A DNA stretch of 64,000 nt from Saccharothrix violaceirubra (GCF_014203755.1 NZ_JACHJS010000001.1:4340001-4404000), one strand, 5' to 3'. Positions 28,346-38,448 are shown, numbered from the stretch's first letter. Made by a program: numbers and translations. Notes: generated from the sequence alone by a model not told the origin.

Positions 28346-28771
28346 GTGAAGAGCAAGCACCACGGCCTGGACTGGCCGACCGGCGCCGACGACCCGTTCG
28401 ACCCGTCCGAGGACCGGTCGGGCCTGGTGTACTGGGCACGCGGTCTGCCGTCGCGCGTCGTCCACCGGCGTCCGGAAGCCGCCGAACTCTACGCCGCGAT
28501 CCCGCCCGGCTACACGACGTTGACGGTCATGGAACGGCTGGCGCTCTACCGGTCCGGCGACCAGGTCCGCCTGTGGGCCCAACGGGAAACGGCGGGCGGC
28601 AAGGGCATGCTCCAGCCCTATCAGCTGCTCCTGCCCACCGGGGAGGGGTACCTGCGGCTGGGCGCGTCGTGGCCGGAGCGCTTCGCCCTCGCCGACGCCG
28701 AACGGCTCTCGTCCCACACCGGCGGCCCCGTGCTGGCCTGCCGCGCGCTGGACCACCTCGACTGGCACTGA
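28346..28771 (+). CDS. Conserved-looking protein of unknown function
   Basis: A 141-aa soluble protein from GTG 28346. It is charged, with no signal or membrane segment, and has motifs such as GLVYWARGLPSRVVHRRPEAAELYAAIPPGY. Codon use is normal. I do not recognise a family. Its stop lies inside the stem of a perfect terminator shared with the converging large membrane protein gene. Confidence 0.6.
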   Translation: MKSKHHGLDWPTGADDPFDPSEDRSGLVYWARGLPSRVVHRRPEAAELYAAIPPGYTTLTVMERLALYRSGDQVRLWAQRETAGGKGMLQPYQLLLPTGEGYLRLGASWPERFALADAERLSSHTGGPVLACRALDHLDWH

Positions 28772-28804
28772 TGCCGGTGCCGTCCCGTGGACGGCACCGG
28801 CATC
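28770..28804. terminator. Bidirectional hairpin terminator
   Basis: A perfect 16-bp stem (GATGCCGGTGCCGTCC and complement) with a 3-nt loop between converging genes; it includes the last base pair of the upstream stop codon. Confidence 0.88.
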
Positions 28805-28808
28805 GCGC

Positions 28809-31268
28809 TCACGGGTTGATGAACGGGCTGAACGCGGCGTGCACGTCGGAATCGGCGGCGGCCACGTACTCGTCCCCGGTCCGGTAGCTCAGCCGCTCCG
28901 GGCACGACGCGCCGTTGATCTCCACGGTCGTGTCGCTCACGAGCTTGCCGGTCTTCAGCTCGTACACGCGCACGGGCATCGCGATCCGGTGGAACGCCAC
29001 CGGCGTGCTCCCGCCGGAACCGTCGACCGGCACGTAGTCGCACGTCTCCTTGACCGAGCCGTGCGCGACCGAGCCGACGCAGACCACCACGGTCGCGTTG
29101 GCCACGTCGTCCACCAGCCAGTCACCCGGCAGGCGGCGCGTGTGCTCGTTCTTGCCCGCGACCCACGCGCGGTTGGGGCGTTGCGCGCCGTAGGCCGGTG
29201 CGGCGCTGTACTGGGCGGGCGCGTCGCAGTACCGGGGCCGGTCCTGCGATGGCGTGTTGAGCAGCTGCCGCACGTTGGCCAACTCGATCTCCCACGTGGC
29301 CTTCTGCACGCCCTCCTTGGCCTTGGGCGCGAGTTCGTGATCCGGGTACACGTCGACCAGTTCCTGGTAGCGGGCACGGGCCTGCTCGAATTGCCGCGAG
29401 GTCATCAGGCCGTCGGCGCACGCCAGGATCGCCGGGGGTGCGACGCGTGGCGCCACCTCGGCGGCGCGGTCCAGCGCGTTGCCCTTGGTGCCGCGTTCCC
29501 GCAGCCACGCGGTGATGTCCCGGGTGTCGCACGCGTCCGGGGTGGGCAGCTTGCCGAGGAAGTCGTCGAGCACCCGGTTCACGACGTTGCCGTAGTCGGG
29601 TTTCTCGGCCAGCACGGCGGTGAGGTCGTCGAACCCGTTCTTGATCGAGATCGTGTCGCCCTCGAGACCCTTGGTCAGCGAGGCCGCCGCGCTGTCGAGC
29701 CGGCGGCACGTGCGCACGGTGTCGTCGCCGCGTCCGGTGAGCGGCGCGTCGACGACCCGGTGCCCGAACCACAGGCGGTCGACGGCGGTCACGGCCTGCC
29801 CGCAGTCGCCGGCGGCCAGGGCGTCCTCGGCGTCGCCTTCGATCACGGCCGCGTCGAGCCGCAGGAACCCGATCACCAGCAGGACCGGCAACGCCGCCGC
29901 GAGCGCGCCGAGCCGTTGCCGCCGCGCGTCGGGCCCGGGCGTGCGCGCCCGACCGCCCGCGAGCCGCCACCCGTGCGCGATCAGGGCGAGCCACCACAGC
30001 ACCACGACCACTTCCAGCCACACCGACCGGACGAACGCGGCGAGCACGACCAGCAGCACCACCGTGACCAGGCCTGTGAGCACGGCGAGCCGGCTGCGTC
30101 CGAGCTGGAGGTAGCCGACGCCCAGGAACGAGGCGTTGCCGAGCGCGGCGGCGGGCGGGTCGACGACCCGTTCCACGACCGGCGGTGGCGCTTGGCCCGG
30201 AGGCGGACCCGCGAAGCCGGCGGTCCCCCCGGACAGGGTCGTCGTCTCGCCTTCCACGAAACCTCGCGGCCCGTCCTGCGCCCACGGCGAGGCAGCGGCC
30301 GTCGGGACGGCCGCGCCCGACAACACCTCGGTGCGCGACGCCTCCACCGGGGACGACGCCGTCGAAGCCGACGCGGCCAGGGACGGCGCGGCCGGTGACG
30401 GCGCACCCGTATGCGCCGCACCGGGCGGCACCTCCACCGGAGGCCGCCACGAACCGGCGGACAGCACGGTGGTTTCCGAGGTCTCCGACGTGCCACCGGC
30501 CGGCGGCTCCGAAGCCGGTGCCCGGCCGCCGAGCGGGTCCGCCGCGGCCGGTCCGGTATCGGACGCCCGTGCGGCAGGCGGCTCGGCGGTGGGCACTTCC
30601 GCACCCGGCACCCGCGCGGTGGGCGACTCGGGTGCGGGGGCTTCCGCCGCGGCTGCCGGCGGAACGGACGACCACTCTCCGGGCGACGCCGCGGTGGGGG
30701 TTTCCGCGGTGGGCGGCGCGGCGGGCACGTCCGCGGCGGGCACCTCCGGCGCGGCCGACCCGACTGCCGGCGGGTTTCCGGCGTGCACCGGTGCGGCCGG
30801 GGCCGGCACGGGCGATCCCTCGGCCGACTCCGACGCGAGGGGCTCGGACGCAGCGGACTCGGACGCAGCGGACTCGGACGCAGCGGACTCGGACGCGACA
30901 GGCACCGACGCAGCGGACTCCGGTGGGGCCTGCGCCCCTGCCGCGTCGAGCGCCGGACCACCGGCCCGCGTCACGTCGGGATCAGCGGCCGGGGCGTCGT
31001 CCGCCACGGGCCGATCGGCAGCCGCCGCGCCGGAGCGCGGCTCCGACACCGCCGGTTCCCCGGCCTCCGGACCGGCGGCCGGCGCGTCTGCCCGAGGCTC
31101 GGCCACCTCGGGCCGCGAAGGTCCGGGCGCCTCGCCGGTCGGGGCGGTCTCGGCGGCGGTCCGCTCCGGCGGCGGCACCGGATCCGTTCCGGCCGGTGGC
31201 TCGGGGGCGTGCGAATCGGGCGTGTCTTGCGGTGAGGACTCGGGTTCCGGCGTGGTCGACCTTTCCAC
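28809..31268 (-). CDS. Large membrane protein with Pro/Ala/Ser/Glu-rich N-terminal tail
   Basis: An 819-aa protein. Residues 1 to about 365 are a low-complexity tail of Ala, Pro, Ser, Glu and Thr, probably disordered and cytosolic, including a 15-bp tandem repeat encoding AASES. Three hydrophobic segments follow (about 385-470), then an extracytoplasmic helical region with TPR-like stretch FEQARARYQELVDVYPDHELA. Several C-terminal cysteines (RYCDAP, VVCVGS, ETCDYV, ASCPERL) may form disulfides. It may be an envelope scaffold. Start GTG 31268 follows GAAAGGA. No family name can be given. Confidence 0.7.
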   Translation of the reverse strand: MERSTTPEPESSPQDTPDSHAPEPPAGTDPVPPPERTAAETAPTGEAPGPSRPEVAEPRADAPAAGPEAGEPAVSEPRSGAAAADRPVADDAPAADPDVTRAGGPALDAAGAQAPPESAASVPVASESAASESAASESAASEPLASESAEGSPVPAPAAPVHAGNPPAVGSAAPEVPAADVPAAPPTAETPTAASPGEWSSVPPAAAAEAPAPESPTARVPGAEVPTAEPPAARASDTGPAAADPLGGRAPASEPPAGGTSETSETTVLSAGSWRPPVEVPPGAAHTGAPSPAAPSLAASASTASSPVEASRTEVLSGAAVPTAAASPWAQDGPRGFVEGETTTLSGGTAGFAGPPPGQAPPPVVERVVDPPAAALGNASFLGVGYLQLGRSRLAVLTGLVTVVLLVVLAAFVRSVWLEVVVVLWWLALIAHGWRLAGGRARTPGPDARRQRLGALAAALPVLLVIGFLRLDAAVIEGDAEDALAAGDCGQAVTAVDRLWFGHRVVDAPLTGRGDDTVRTCRRLDSAAASLTKGLEGDTISIKNGFDDLTAVLAEKPDYGNVVNRVLDDFLGKLPTPDACDTRDITAWLRERGTKGNALDRAAEVAPRVAPPAILACADGLMTSRQFEQARARYQELVDVYPDHELAPKAKEGVQKATWEIELANVRQLLNTPSQDRPRYCDAPAQYSAAPAYGAQRPNRAWVAGKNEHTRRLPGDWLVDDVANATVVVCVGSVAHGSVKETCDYVPVDGSGGSTPVAFHRIAMPVRVYELKTGKLVSDTTVEINGASCPERLSYRTGDEYVAAADSDVHAAFSPFINP
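30843..30887. repeat. In-gene 15-bp tandem repeat
   Basis: Three perfect copies of CTCGGACGCAGCGGA, plus a partial fourth, within the low-complexity region of the 819-aa membrane protein. Unit length preserves the reading frame. Confidence 0.85.
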
Positions 31269-31628
31269 AGCGGTCCTTTCGGCGGGGGGGGGGCACCTGT
31301 CGAGACGGAGCCCCTATGCTGACGGGAAACCACTGCCGTTGTCTCGCGAACGCACGTCTTCCCACCACGAGGACGCGATTCGTCCCCGACCGGCCCAATC
31401 CGCGGCCAGGAAAACGGAACCGCCGATCTGCGGAACCGAATTCCGGACGTGTCACGGGGTCCGGAGAACAACCCCCGGATGCCGCAACCGCTCACATCCG
31501 GTCACGTCGACCCGCGTCGGGACGGCGGCCACCCGGGTGAGCGTTCCTCGCCGATCGCGTGACACCGCTTGCCCGCGCTTCTGCTGCCCACCCCGATCCG
31601 GCCACGATGCCCTGGGGGTGGGAGGTCG
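31269..31628. other. Divergent intergenic region with a G10 homopolymer
   Basis: About 360 bp between the leftward membrane-protein gene and the rightward polyprenyl synthase gene. A run of ten G (31284-31293) lies 16 nt upstream of the leftward start codon, just ahead of its ribosome site. Otherwise I see no gene, RNA or clear operator. Confidence 0.5.
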
Positions 31629-32669
31629 ATGTCCGTTCTCGTCCGGGACGACCACGAACTGGCCGCGGACCGCGCCGCGGTCGAGGCGGCGCTGGCGGCG
31701 TTCCTCGGCGACCGGACCGACGAACTGGCCGCGCTCGGCGTGCCGGAGTTCGCCACGGTCGGTCACGGGTTCCTCAAGGGCGGCAAGCGACTGCGCCCGA
31801 CGTTGTGCTGCCGCGGGTGGCGCGCGGCGGGCGGCGAGGGACCGCTGCCGCACCGGGTGGCCGCCGTCGCCGCGTCCCTGGAGCTGTTCCACGCGTTCGC
31901 CCTGGTGCAGGACGACGTCATGGACGACAGCGACACCCGCCGGGGCGAACCGACCGCCCACCGGGCGTTCGCGGGCGTGCTGGCCGGCCGCTCGCGGGCG
32001 CGCGAACTCGGCGCCGACGCCGCGATCCTGCTCGGCGACCTGCTGCTGTCGTGGTCGTACGACCTGCTGTACGAGGCGGAATGCCCGCCACCGGTGTGGC
32101 GCCTGCTGCGCGCCATGCACGCCGAAACCCTGACCGGCCAGTACCTCGACCTCACCGGCACCCTGACCGACGGCGTCGAACGGGCACTGCGCGTGGGTGA
32201 ACTGAAGACCGCCGCCTACACCACCCGACGACCGCTCCAGGCGGGCGCGCTGCTGGCGGGCGCCGACCAGAACGTGGTGGCGGTCCTCGGGGAGGTCGGC
32301 GCCCTGCTCGGCGAGGCGTTCCAGTTGCGCGACGACCTGCTGGGCACGTTCGGCGATCCGTCGACCACCGGGAAGCCCGTCCTGGACGACCTCCGGGAGG
32401 GCCGGAACACCACCCTGCTGGCCGTGGCCCGCCACCACGCCACGTCGGAGCACCGGGCCGCCCTGGACCGGATGGTCGCGGACAAGACCCCCGATCCGGT
32501 CCTCCTGCACGCGATCCTGACCGCCACCAGCGCCCGGGACCGCGTCGAGCGGATGATCGCCACCCGGCACGACCAGGCGAAGGCCCTGCTCGCCGGACCG
32601 CCTCTGTCCCCCGCCCGGACCTCGTTGCTGGGCCGCCTGATCACCACGATCGTCTACCGCGACCACTGA
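31629..32669 (+). CDS. Polyprenyl (likely geranylgeranyl-type) diphosphate synthase
   Basis: A 346-aa trans-isoprenyl diphosphate synthase that elongates allylic diphosphates with isopentenyl diphosphate. The first Asp-rich motif is DDVMDD (95-100, followed by SDTRRG) and the second is RDDLLGTFGD (about 236-245). GGKRLRP near residue 51 binds IPP. Chain length cannot be fixed from the sequence. ATG 31629 has GGAGG, though only 3 nt away. No carotenoid, terpene cyclase or MEP-pathway genes are adjacent, so it may serve quinones, C20 precursors or a distant cluster. Confidence 0.9.
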   Translation: MSVLVRDDHELAADRAAVEAALAAFLGDRTDELAALGVPEFATVGHGFLKGGKRLRPTLCCRGWRAAGGEGPLPHRVAAVAASLELFHAFALVQDDVMDDSDTRRGEPTAHRAFAGVLAGRSRARELGADAAILLGDLLLSWSYDLLYEAECPPPVWRLLRAMHAETLTGQYLDLTGTLTDGVERALRVGELKTAAYTTRRPLQAGALLAGADQNVVAVLGEVGALLGEAFQLRDDLLGTFGDPSTTGKPVLDDLREGRNTTLLAVARHHATSEHRAALDRMVADKTPDPVLLHAILTATSARDRVERMIATRHDQAKALLAGPPLSPARTSLLGRLITTIVYRDH

Positions 32670-32806
32670 CGTCCGGATACCGGCGCGCACCCGGATCACG
32701 GCCGCGTCCTACGCACCCGCCTTCCGTCTCCGTCCGGAGACCGTCGGCCCGGACACCCGACGGGAGGCCTTCGACAAAGATCCACACCGGACCGTAGTGT
32801 CCGTGC

Positions 32807-33583
32807 GTGATCTCTACGGCCCCGCTCTCCGACGACTGGCGTCGACAGCTCGTCGAAGCCTTCGAACTCCTGCTCGACGGCCCGTTGTCCCGGCACCCCG
32901 TCGACGCCGTCTACGCCACCTTCCTGGACGGCAACCTCATCCACGAGCTGGAGTTCCACCGCGACCCGGCCTGGGTCCGACCGGCCGCGCTGCGCGGCGC
33001 CGAGCCGGTGGTGTGGGACCTCCCGCTGTTCGACGAGGACGCGACCGCGCCGACCCTGGACGCCGCGCACTCGATCTTCGAGGTGGACGGCCGGGATCCC
33101 GCGCCGCACCCGGCGTTCCACGCCGACCTCGCCGCGGTGGCGTTCGCGCCGGGCCTGGTGCGGGGCGCGGACCTGGCGGTCGTGGCCGAGCGGCACGGCG
33201 TCGACCTGGCCGACGGGACGTGGGCCGGCCGCTGGTGCGTGGCGTACGCCCGGCTCGTGTCGGACGGCACGCTGTTCGACGCCATGCGGGTCGCGCTGGC
33301 GCTCGGCGACGGACCGGACGGCGTGCTCCCGCTGGAGGCCGAGGCCGGCGAGGAGTGGGCCGAGGCACTGGAGGCGGTGGAGAACCCCGCGCTGCGCGCC
33401 CACCTCGCCTACTTCTGCACCGACGGCGAGGAGGGCCTGATCTACGCGGGCACCGACCGGACGGGCGGCGACATCCTGGCGGGCGCGGGCTGTGAGGTCG
33501 TCGCACACTGGGAGGAAGGGCAGTCCCAGGTGGAGTTCACCGTCGTGCGACTGAGCGATCTCGTGGCGGGAACCGTGAAGTAG
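32807..33583 (+). CDS. Unknown protein, acidic
   Basis: A 258-aa, strongly acidic, soluble protein starting at GTG 32807 (VISTAPLSDDWRRQLVEAFELLLDG). It has regular coding composition, many Asp/Glu and no membrane segment. Recognisable pieces such as GTWAGRWCVAYARLVSDGTLFDAMRVALALGDG do not point me to a family. It sits alone between the polyprenyl synthase and the TrmB-like regulator. Confidence 0.6.
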   Translation: MISTAPLSDDWRRQLVEAFELLLDGPLSRHPVDAVYATFLDGNLIHELEFHRDPAWVRPAALRGAEPVVWDLPLFDEDATAPTLDAAHSIFEVDGRDPAPHPAFHADLAAVAFAPGLVRGADLAVVAERHGVDLADGTWAGRWCVAYARLVSDGTLFDAMRVALALGDGPDGVLPLEAEAGEEWAEALEAVENPALRAHLAYFCTDGEEGLIYAGTDRTGGDILAGAGCEVVAHWEEGQSQVEFTVVRLSDLVAGTVK

Positions 33584-33652
33584 CCGGGGTCCCGGACTCC
33601 TTGCCGGGCACGTGCCCGCGTCGGAAGGATGTCGGTCGTTAGGAGGCCGCCC

Positions 33653-34627
33653 GTGCCGGATCCGACCGCGCTCGACCTCACCTCAGCGGAAGTGGACGTC
33701 TACCGGGAGTTGACGGACCGGGCCGGTACCGCGGCCCAGCTCGCCGCGCGCCTGCGCATCGGCGACGACCGGGTCCGCACGGCACTGCGCGGGTTGCGGC
33801 GCCTGGACCTGGTCGTCCGGTCGTCCGGCCGGCCGGCGGTGTTCAGCGCGGTCGCACCGGCGATCGGCCTCGGTGGACTCGTGTTGCGCCGCGAGCGCAA
33901 GCTGGAGGAGTTGCGCCGGCTGCAGACCGAACTCCAGGAGCGCCACAGCCGCGCGGTGCGGGGTGCCGAACCGACCGAGTTGCTGGAGGTCGTCGGCGGC
34001 ACGGACGGCATCGCCCGGCGGGCGGCGCAGTTGATGCGCTCGGCGCGGCACGAGGTGCGGTTCGTGGACAAGCCGCCGTACGCCGAACCGCCGAGCATCC
34101 TGCACCCGGTGGAACGCGACCTGCTCGACCGCGGCGTGCGCTTCCGCGGCGTCTACGACCGCGACGGTCTGGAGATGCACGGTCTGGAGGAGGACCTGGA
34201 GCCGGGACTCGCGCTCGGCGAACAGGCCCGGGTGGTGGCCGACGCGCCGTTGAAGATGATCCTGGTCGACCGCCACTCCGCGTTGATCCCGTTGGACTCG
34301 TCGGCACCGGACGTGCGCACCGCACTGGTCGTGCGGCCGTGCACGCTCCTGCACGCGCTGGAACTCCTCTTCGAGAACCTGTGGCGGGAGGCGCTGCCGC
34401 TGTCCCTGATCGACGGCGAGGACCTGTCCGCCGTGGACATGCGGCTGCTCGGCCTGCTCACGACCGGCATGCCCGACCGCACGATCGCCAAGCAGCTCGG
34501 GCTGAGCTACCGCACGTTCCAACGCCGGCTGCACGACCTGATGGAAGCCCTCGGCGCGCAGACCCGGTTCCAGGCGGGACTGCGCGCCGCGGCGAAGGGC
34601 TGGGTCCGGCTGTCCGTGCCGGACTGA
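33653..34627 (+). CDS. TrmB-like regulator with C-terminal LuxR-type HTH
   Basis: A 324-aa regulator. The N-terminal winged helix (LTSAEVDVYRELTDRAGTAAQLAARLRIGDDRVRTALRGLRRL) is of the TrmB type. The middle (LMRSARHEVRFVDKPPYAEPP ... MILVDRHSALIPL) resembles the PLD-like sensor region of such regulators. The C-terminus is a LuxR-type HTH (LGLLTTGMPDRTIAKQLGLSYRTFQRRLHDLMEALGA). GTG 33653 is chosen because AGGAGG lies 6 nt upstream; ATG 33629 has only an overlapping signal. It converges with the large subtilase, 2 nt apart, and may control it (inference). Confidence 0.85.
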   Translation: MPDPTALDLTSAEVDVYRELTDRAGTAAQLAARLRIGDDRVRTALRGLRRLDLVVRSSGRPAVFSAVAPAIGLGGLVLRRERKLEELRRLQTELQERHSRAVRGAEPTELLEVVGGTDGIARRAAQLMRSARHEVRFVDKPPYAEPPSILHPVERDLLDRGVRFRGVYDRDGLEMHGLEEDLEPGLALGEQARVVADAPLKMILVDRHSALIPLDSSAPDVRTALVVRPCTLLHALELLFENLWREALPLSLIDGEDLSAVDMRLLGLLTTGMPDRTIAKQLGLSYRTFQRRLHDLMEALGAQTRFQAGLRAAAKGWVRLSVPD

Positions 34628-34629
34628 CC

Positions 34630-37600
34630 TCACCCGCTCCGGTAGGTGCCCCGGATCGTCTGCCGCACCGTGTTGCCCCGGCTGTCGCGGGCGTCGACCC
34701 GCAACGAGACGTCGCCGGACGCCGCCGGTGCCGCCACACTCCACACGCCGCCGCCCCGCGGTTTCGCGACGACGTCGGTCCACGTCGTCCCGTCGGTCGA
34801 CCAGGCCACGTGCACCCAGACGACCGGCCCGGCGTCGTGCGCGCCCGTGTGCGACGCCACCGCGAGGTCGAACGTGTCACCGCTCAGGGTGTTGGTCACG
34901 TCCAGCGGCAGCCGGTAGTCGACCTGGATCAGCGGTTGGAACGCGCACCGGTCGCCGTGCTGGCACGAGTAGCCCGGCGGCGGGGCGTCGTCCGACCTGG
35001 ACGAGGTGAACGTCCACGTCGTCTCGATACGCCGGGCATGCCCGAACAGCAGCGTGCTCGGCGCGCCGATCCGGCCCGCGCCCGCCATCACGTCGGTCAC
35101 CTCCAGCCGGTACCGGGCGCTCCGCGGCGCCAACGCGAACCGGGGGAAGCGCGCGAACGGGTCCTTGACCGGCAGGATCTCCAGGTCGTCGCGGAACAGG
35201 CGGGCGGTGGTGGTGGCGAAGTACTTCGAGTTCTCCTGCGGGCTCACGAAACCCTGCCCGTCCACCCACTGCAACGCGGGCGTGAACATGTCGCCTTCGC
35301 GGCACTGCGAGCACGGGACCCGCCACCGACCCTCCGCCGACGGGTACCGGCCGGGGTGGTCGGCGTTCAGCTCCACCGCGCCGGGACGCAGCGGTGCGCG
35401 GAACCAGAACTCGTCGGGGCGGGTGCGCTCGCCGGGTTTGTAGACGTTGAACCGGTTGATCGACAGCGCGGCCCGGCCCGGCACGCCCAGGGTCGTGACG
35501 CGCTTCCACACCGTCCGCTGGTCGCCCGGACCGGTGTACTCGGTCCACGTGCCGGGCGCGGTGATCCCTACGCCCTGGACGAATTGCGTCTTCCACAACC
35601 CGTCGGGGAACGCGTACCAGCTCTTGCCCGCCGTCAGTCCGGGCTGGTCGGCGTGATAGGCGGTCCTGGTCGCGACGAGGTCCTCGGGTCGGTACCGGCG
35701 CACGCGGTCCTTGGGCACGCCGTTGCGGTCGACGACGCTCAGGTTGAACATCGCCTCCGGGGTCGCGCGGACGGTGATCGTGACGTCGCCGCCCTTGGCG
35801 CGCAACGACTCGCCCTGCGCCTGGTCCAGGGTGAACACCGGCAGCGCGGCCCCGACCGGCGGGGTGGGCGCGATCGCACCGGGCAGGTCCACGTAGGCCA
35901 CGAGTGCCGCCGCGCCGGCCCGCGCGGCGGTCTGCGCCGCCTTGGACATCGCCAGGTCCACCGCGCCCACCGGGTCCGCGGCGCCGGTCGGCGGCGCGAT
36001 GCGGACCACGACCGCCTTGCCTTTCACGTCCCCGCCCGGGGGGACGAGGGCGAACCGGTGCCCGCCCACGAGGGATCCGGTCACCGACCCGACGTCGTAG
36101 CCGGGGTCCAACCGCCGTCCCCCGGCGTCGACGAGGTCGACGGCCGCGCTGCCGAGGATCGCGTAGTCCTGCAACGAGATCGCGCCGACCTTCGTGGGTG
36201 CGGCGGGCGTCACCCGCGTCTCCCAGTCCGCCGCACCGGCGCTGAGGCCGATCTCCGTGGTGTTGCCGACGCCCCCGGCGGGCGCGGGCAGGACCCGGCG
36301 CAGCGTGACGGTGCGGTCGCGCTGGTCGGTGCGGACGGTCGTGTCGCCGCGGACGGGCACCGCCGCCCGGCAGTCGAGTGTGACCGTGGTGGGCTTGTCG
36401 ACCACCAGCTCGGACGCGCCGAGCCCGCACCAGCGCCGCGCGGTGAGGCCGTTCTCCACCACCCAGCCCAGCACGCTGTAGGTGCTCCGGGGCAGCGACA
36501 CCCGCCCGACGCCGCCGACCAGGTCCACCCAGTGCTCCACCTGGTCCAGGAAGGGGTCGTTGCGGTTGCCCTCGCCCAGCGCGTCGTCGACGACCTGGGC
36601 GAGGGCCTCGGTCGCGGGGGCGCCGGTCGAGTCCAGCACCCGTACCGAGATCGGTTGCGCGGGCGGCGGGTTGTAGGTGCTGACCGGGGTGCGGATCGTG
36701 CCGCCCTGGGCGTCGCCGACGACGATCGTGCCGCCGTACACGCCGGCCGGTCCCGCGTCCGGGTCGACCGTGACGGTCGTCGCGGCGGTCGAGCCGGGCG
36801 GGAGGGACAGCGAGCCGGTGGTCAGCCGCATGCTGTCCGGCTTGGGCGGCGTGCCGTCCCACGACTGGACGCCCAGCGACAGGTCGACGTGCTGCGGCGT
36901 GCCGCCCTCGTTGCGGTAGACCACCTGGTGCGCGGCCGGTTCCGTGCCCTCGACCCGGCCGAAGCCCGCCGACGCCGGGCCGGTCATGCGCTGGGTGAGC
37001 GCGCGCGGGATGTCCAGTCGGCCCGCGCCCTGCTCGTACCACTTGAGGCCGACGTCCTTCGCGGTCGAGGCGAGCACGTCCTTGATCACCCCACCGGTCC
37101 AGTCGGGGTGTTGCTGCGCCAGGAGGGCCGCCGCGCCCGCGACGTGCGGCGTCGCCATGGACGTGCCCGACGACGAGGTGTAGCGGTCGTCCACCGGCGT
37201 GCCCATGGACGTGCCGGCCGCCCGCGCGGCGACGACGTCCACGCCCGGCGCGACGATCTCCGGCTTGACCAGCGCGTCGCGCAGGCGGGGACCTCGGCTG
37301 CTGAACCACGCCAGCCGGTCGTCCCGGTCCACCGCGCCGACGGTCAGCGCCGACGCCGCCGCGCCGGGTGTGGTGACCGTGCGGTCGCCGGAGCCGGAGT
37401 TGCCCGCCGCCGCGACGAAGAGCGTGCCGTGTTCGGCCGACAGCCGGTCGACCAGTTCGCTCAGCGGGTCGGTGCCGTCGGTGACGCCCGCGCCCAGGCT
37501 CAGGTTCACGATCTTCGCGCCCTGGGCCACGGCCCACTCGATGCCCGCCATGACCTGGGACTCGTCCCCGGAGCCGGTCCGGTCGAACACCTTGGCGGAC

Positions 37601-38448
37601 AACAGGGTCGCGCCCGGTGCCACGCCCCGGTACTTCCCGCCGGACGCCGCTCCCGAGCCCGCGATGGTCGACGCGACGTGGGTGCCGTGGCCGTGGTGGT
37701 CGCCGGTGTCGCCGTCGCCGCTGAAGTCGGCCTCGGCCGCGACCCGGCCGACGAGATCCGGGTGTCCGACGTCGATCCCCGTGTCCACGACAGCCACCGT
37801 GACACCCGTGCCCTCGGCGTCCGGGTCGGGCGCGGCGGCCGGTGCGGACCGGGGCGCGGCGTGGTCGAGGACCGGTTTCACCTTGCGGTCCAACGACACC
37901 TTCGACAGGCCGAGGCTGTCCGACTTGAGCGCGTTCCAGAATCCTGGGGCCTGCGCCTTGTCCACCCGCAGACCCACCGCGCCGGTCAGGTGGGTCGTCA
38001 CGGCGAGCGCGGCCGGCCGGCCGTCGGTCTTGGCGATCACCGGAATCACCGGGGTCTCGCCGTCGGTGCGGCCCTCGGCCGCCAGCGTGGTGACGTTGAA
38101 CAGGGCCGGGTCCAGCCTGCCCGCGGTGATCAGGGGCACCGCGTCGGAGGGGTAGACCGAGACGCCGCGACTGTTCGTGGTCGTGGTGAACGCGAGGCGA
38201 CCGCCGTTCTCCCGCGGTGCCGGTTCGATGCGGGCCGCCGCCGGGTTGTCGTCGTAGACGACGACGTCGCCGGTGATGAGCGTGACCCGGTGGGGCGACG
38301 CCGGTTCGGCGGGTCCCGGTTCAGCGGGTGCGGTTCGGGCCGGCGGGGTGCCGCCGGGCGCGGCCGATGCACCGGGCGGTGCGCCGTACAGCGGAATCGC
38401 ACAGACCAGCAGGGCCGCACCGGCCAGTGCGCGAAAACGTGCGGACAT
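34630..38448 (-). CDS. Large secreted subtilisin-like serine protease (S8)
   Basis: A 1272-aa exported protease: signal peptide (about 1-30), a propeptide-like region (50-200), then the S8 domain with catalytic D222 (VVDTGIDVGHPDL), H254 (HGHGTHVAS) and S430 (SSSGTSMATPHVAG). About 800 further residues form Ig-like or PA-like and other beta-rich accessory domains ending in YRSG. ATG 38448 follows GGAGGAA; earlier in-frame codons run through hairpins. Its 3' end meets the TrmB-like regulator. It is expected to be an extracellular protein-degrading enzyme. Confidence 0.93.
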   Translation of the reverse strand: MSARFRALAGAALLVCAIPLYGAPPGASAAPGGTPPARTAPAEPGPAEPASPHRVTLITGDVVVYDDNPAAARIEPAPRENGGRLAFTTTTNSRGVSVYPSDAVPLITAGRLDPALFNVTTLAAEGRTDGETPVIPVIAKTDGRPAALAVTTHLTGAVGLRVDKAQAPGFWNALKSDSLGLSKVSLDRKVKPVLDHAAPRSAPAAAPDPDAEGTGVTVAVVDTGIDVGHPDLVGRVAAEADFSGDGDTGDHHGHGTHVASTIAGSGAASGGKYRGVAPGATLLSAKVFDRTGSGDESQVMAGIEWAVAQGAKIVNLSLGAGVTDGTDPLSELVDRLSAEHGTLFVAAAGNSGSGDRTVTTPGAAASALTVGAVDRDDRLAWFSSRGPRLRDALVKPEIVAPGVDVVAARAAGTSMGTPVDDRYTSSSGTSMATPHVAGAAALLAQQHPDWTGGVIKDVLASTAKDVGLKWYEQGAGRLDIPRALTQRMTGPASAGFGRVEGTEPAAHQVVYRNEGGTPQHVDLSLGVQSWDGTPPKPDSMRLTTGSLSLPPGSTAATTVTVDPDAGPAGVYGGTIVVGDAQGGTIRTPVSTYNPPPAQPISVRVLDSTGAPATEALAQVVDDALGEGNRNDPFLDQVEHWVDLVGGVGRVSLPRSTYSVLGWVVENGLTARRWCGLGASELVVDKPTTVTLDCRAAVPVRGDTTVRTDQRDRTVTLRRVLPAPAGGVGNTTEIGLSAGAADWETRVTPAAPTKVGAISLQDYAILGSAAVDLVDAGGRRLDPGYDVGSVTGSLVGGHRFALVPPGGDVKGKAVVVRIAPPTGAADPVGAVDLAMSKAAQTAARAGAAALVAYVDLPGAIAPTPPVGAALPVFTLDQAQGESLRAKGGDVTITVRATPEAMFNLSVVDRNGVPKDRVRRYRPEDLVATRTAYHADQPGLTAGKSWYAFPDGLWKTQFVQGVGITAPGTWTEYTGPGDQRTVWKRVTTLGVPGRAALSINRFNVYKPGERTRPDEFWFRAPLRPGAVELNADHPGRYPSAEGRWRVPCSQCREGDMFTPALQWVDGQGFVSPQENSKYFATTTARLFRDDLEILPVKDPFARFPRFALAPRSARYRLEVTDVMAGAGRIGAPSTLLFGHARRIETTWTFTSSRSDDAPPPGYSCQHGDRCAFQPLIQVDYRLPLDVTNTLSGDTFDLAVASHTGAHDAGPVVWVHVAWSTDGTTWTDVVAKPRGGGVWSVAAPAASGDVSLRVDARDSRGNTVRQTIRGTYRSG

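Noticed and set aside
31629..32669. Carotenoid or terpene cluster around the polyprenyl synthase
   Set aside because: No phytoene synthase, desaturase, cyclase or MEP-pathway gene is adjacent.
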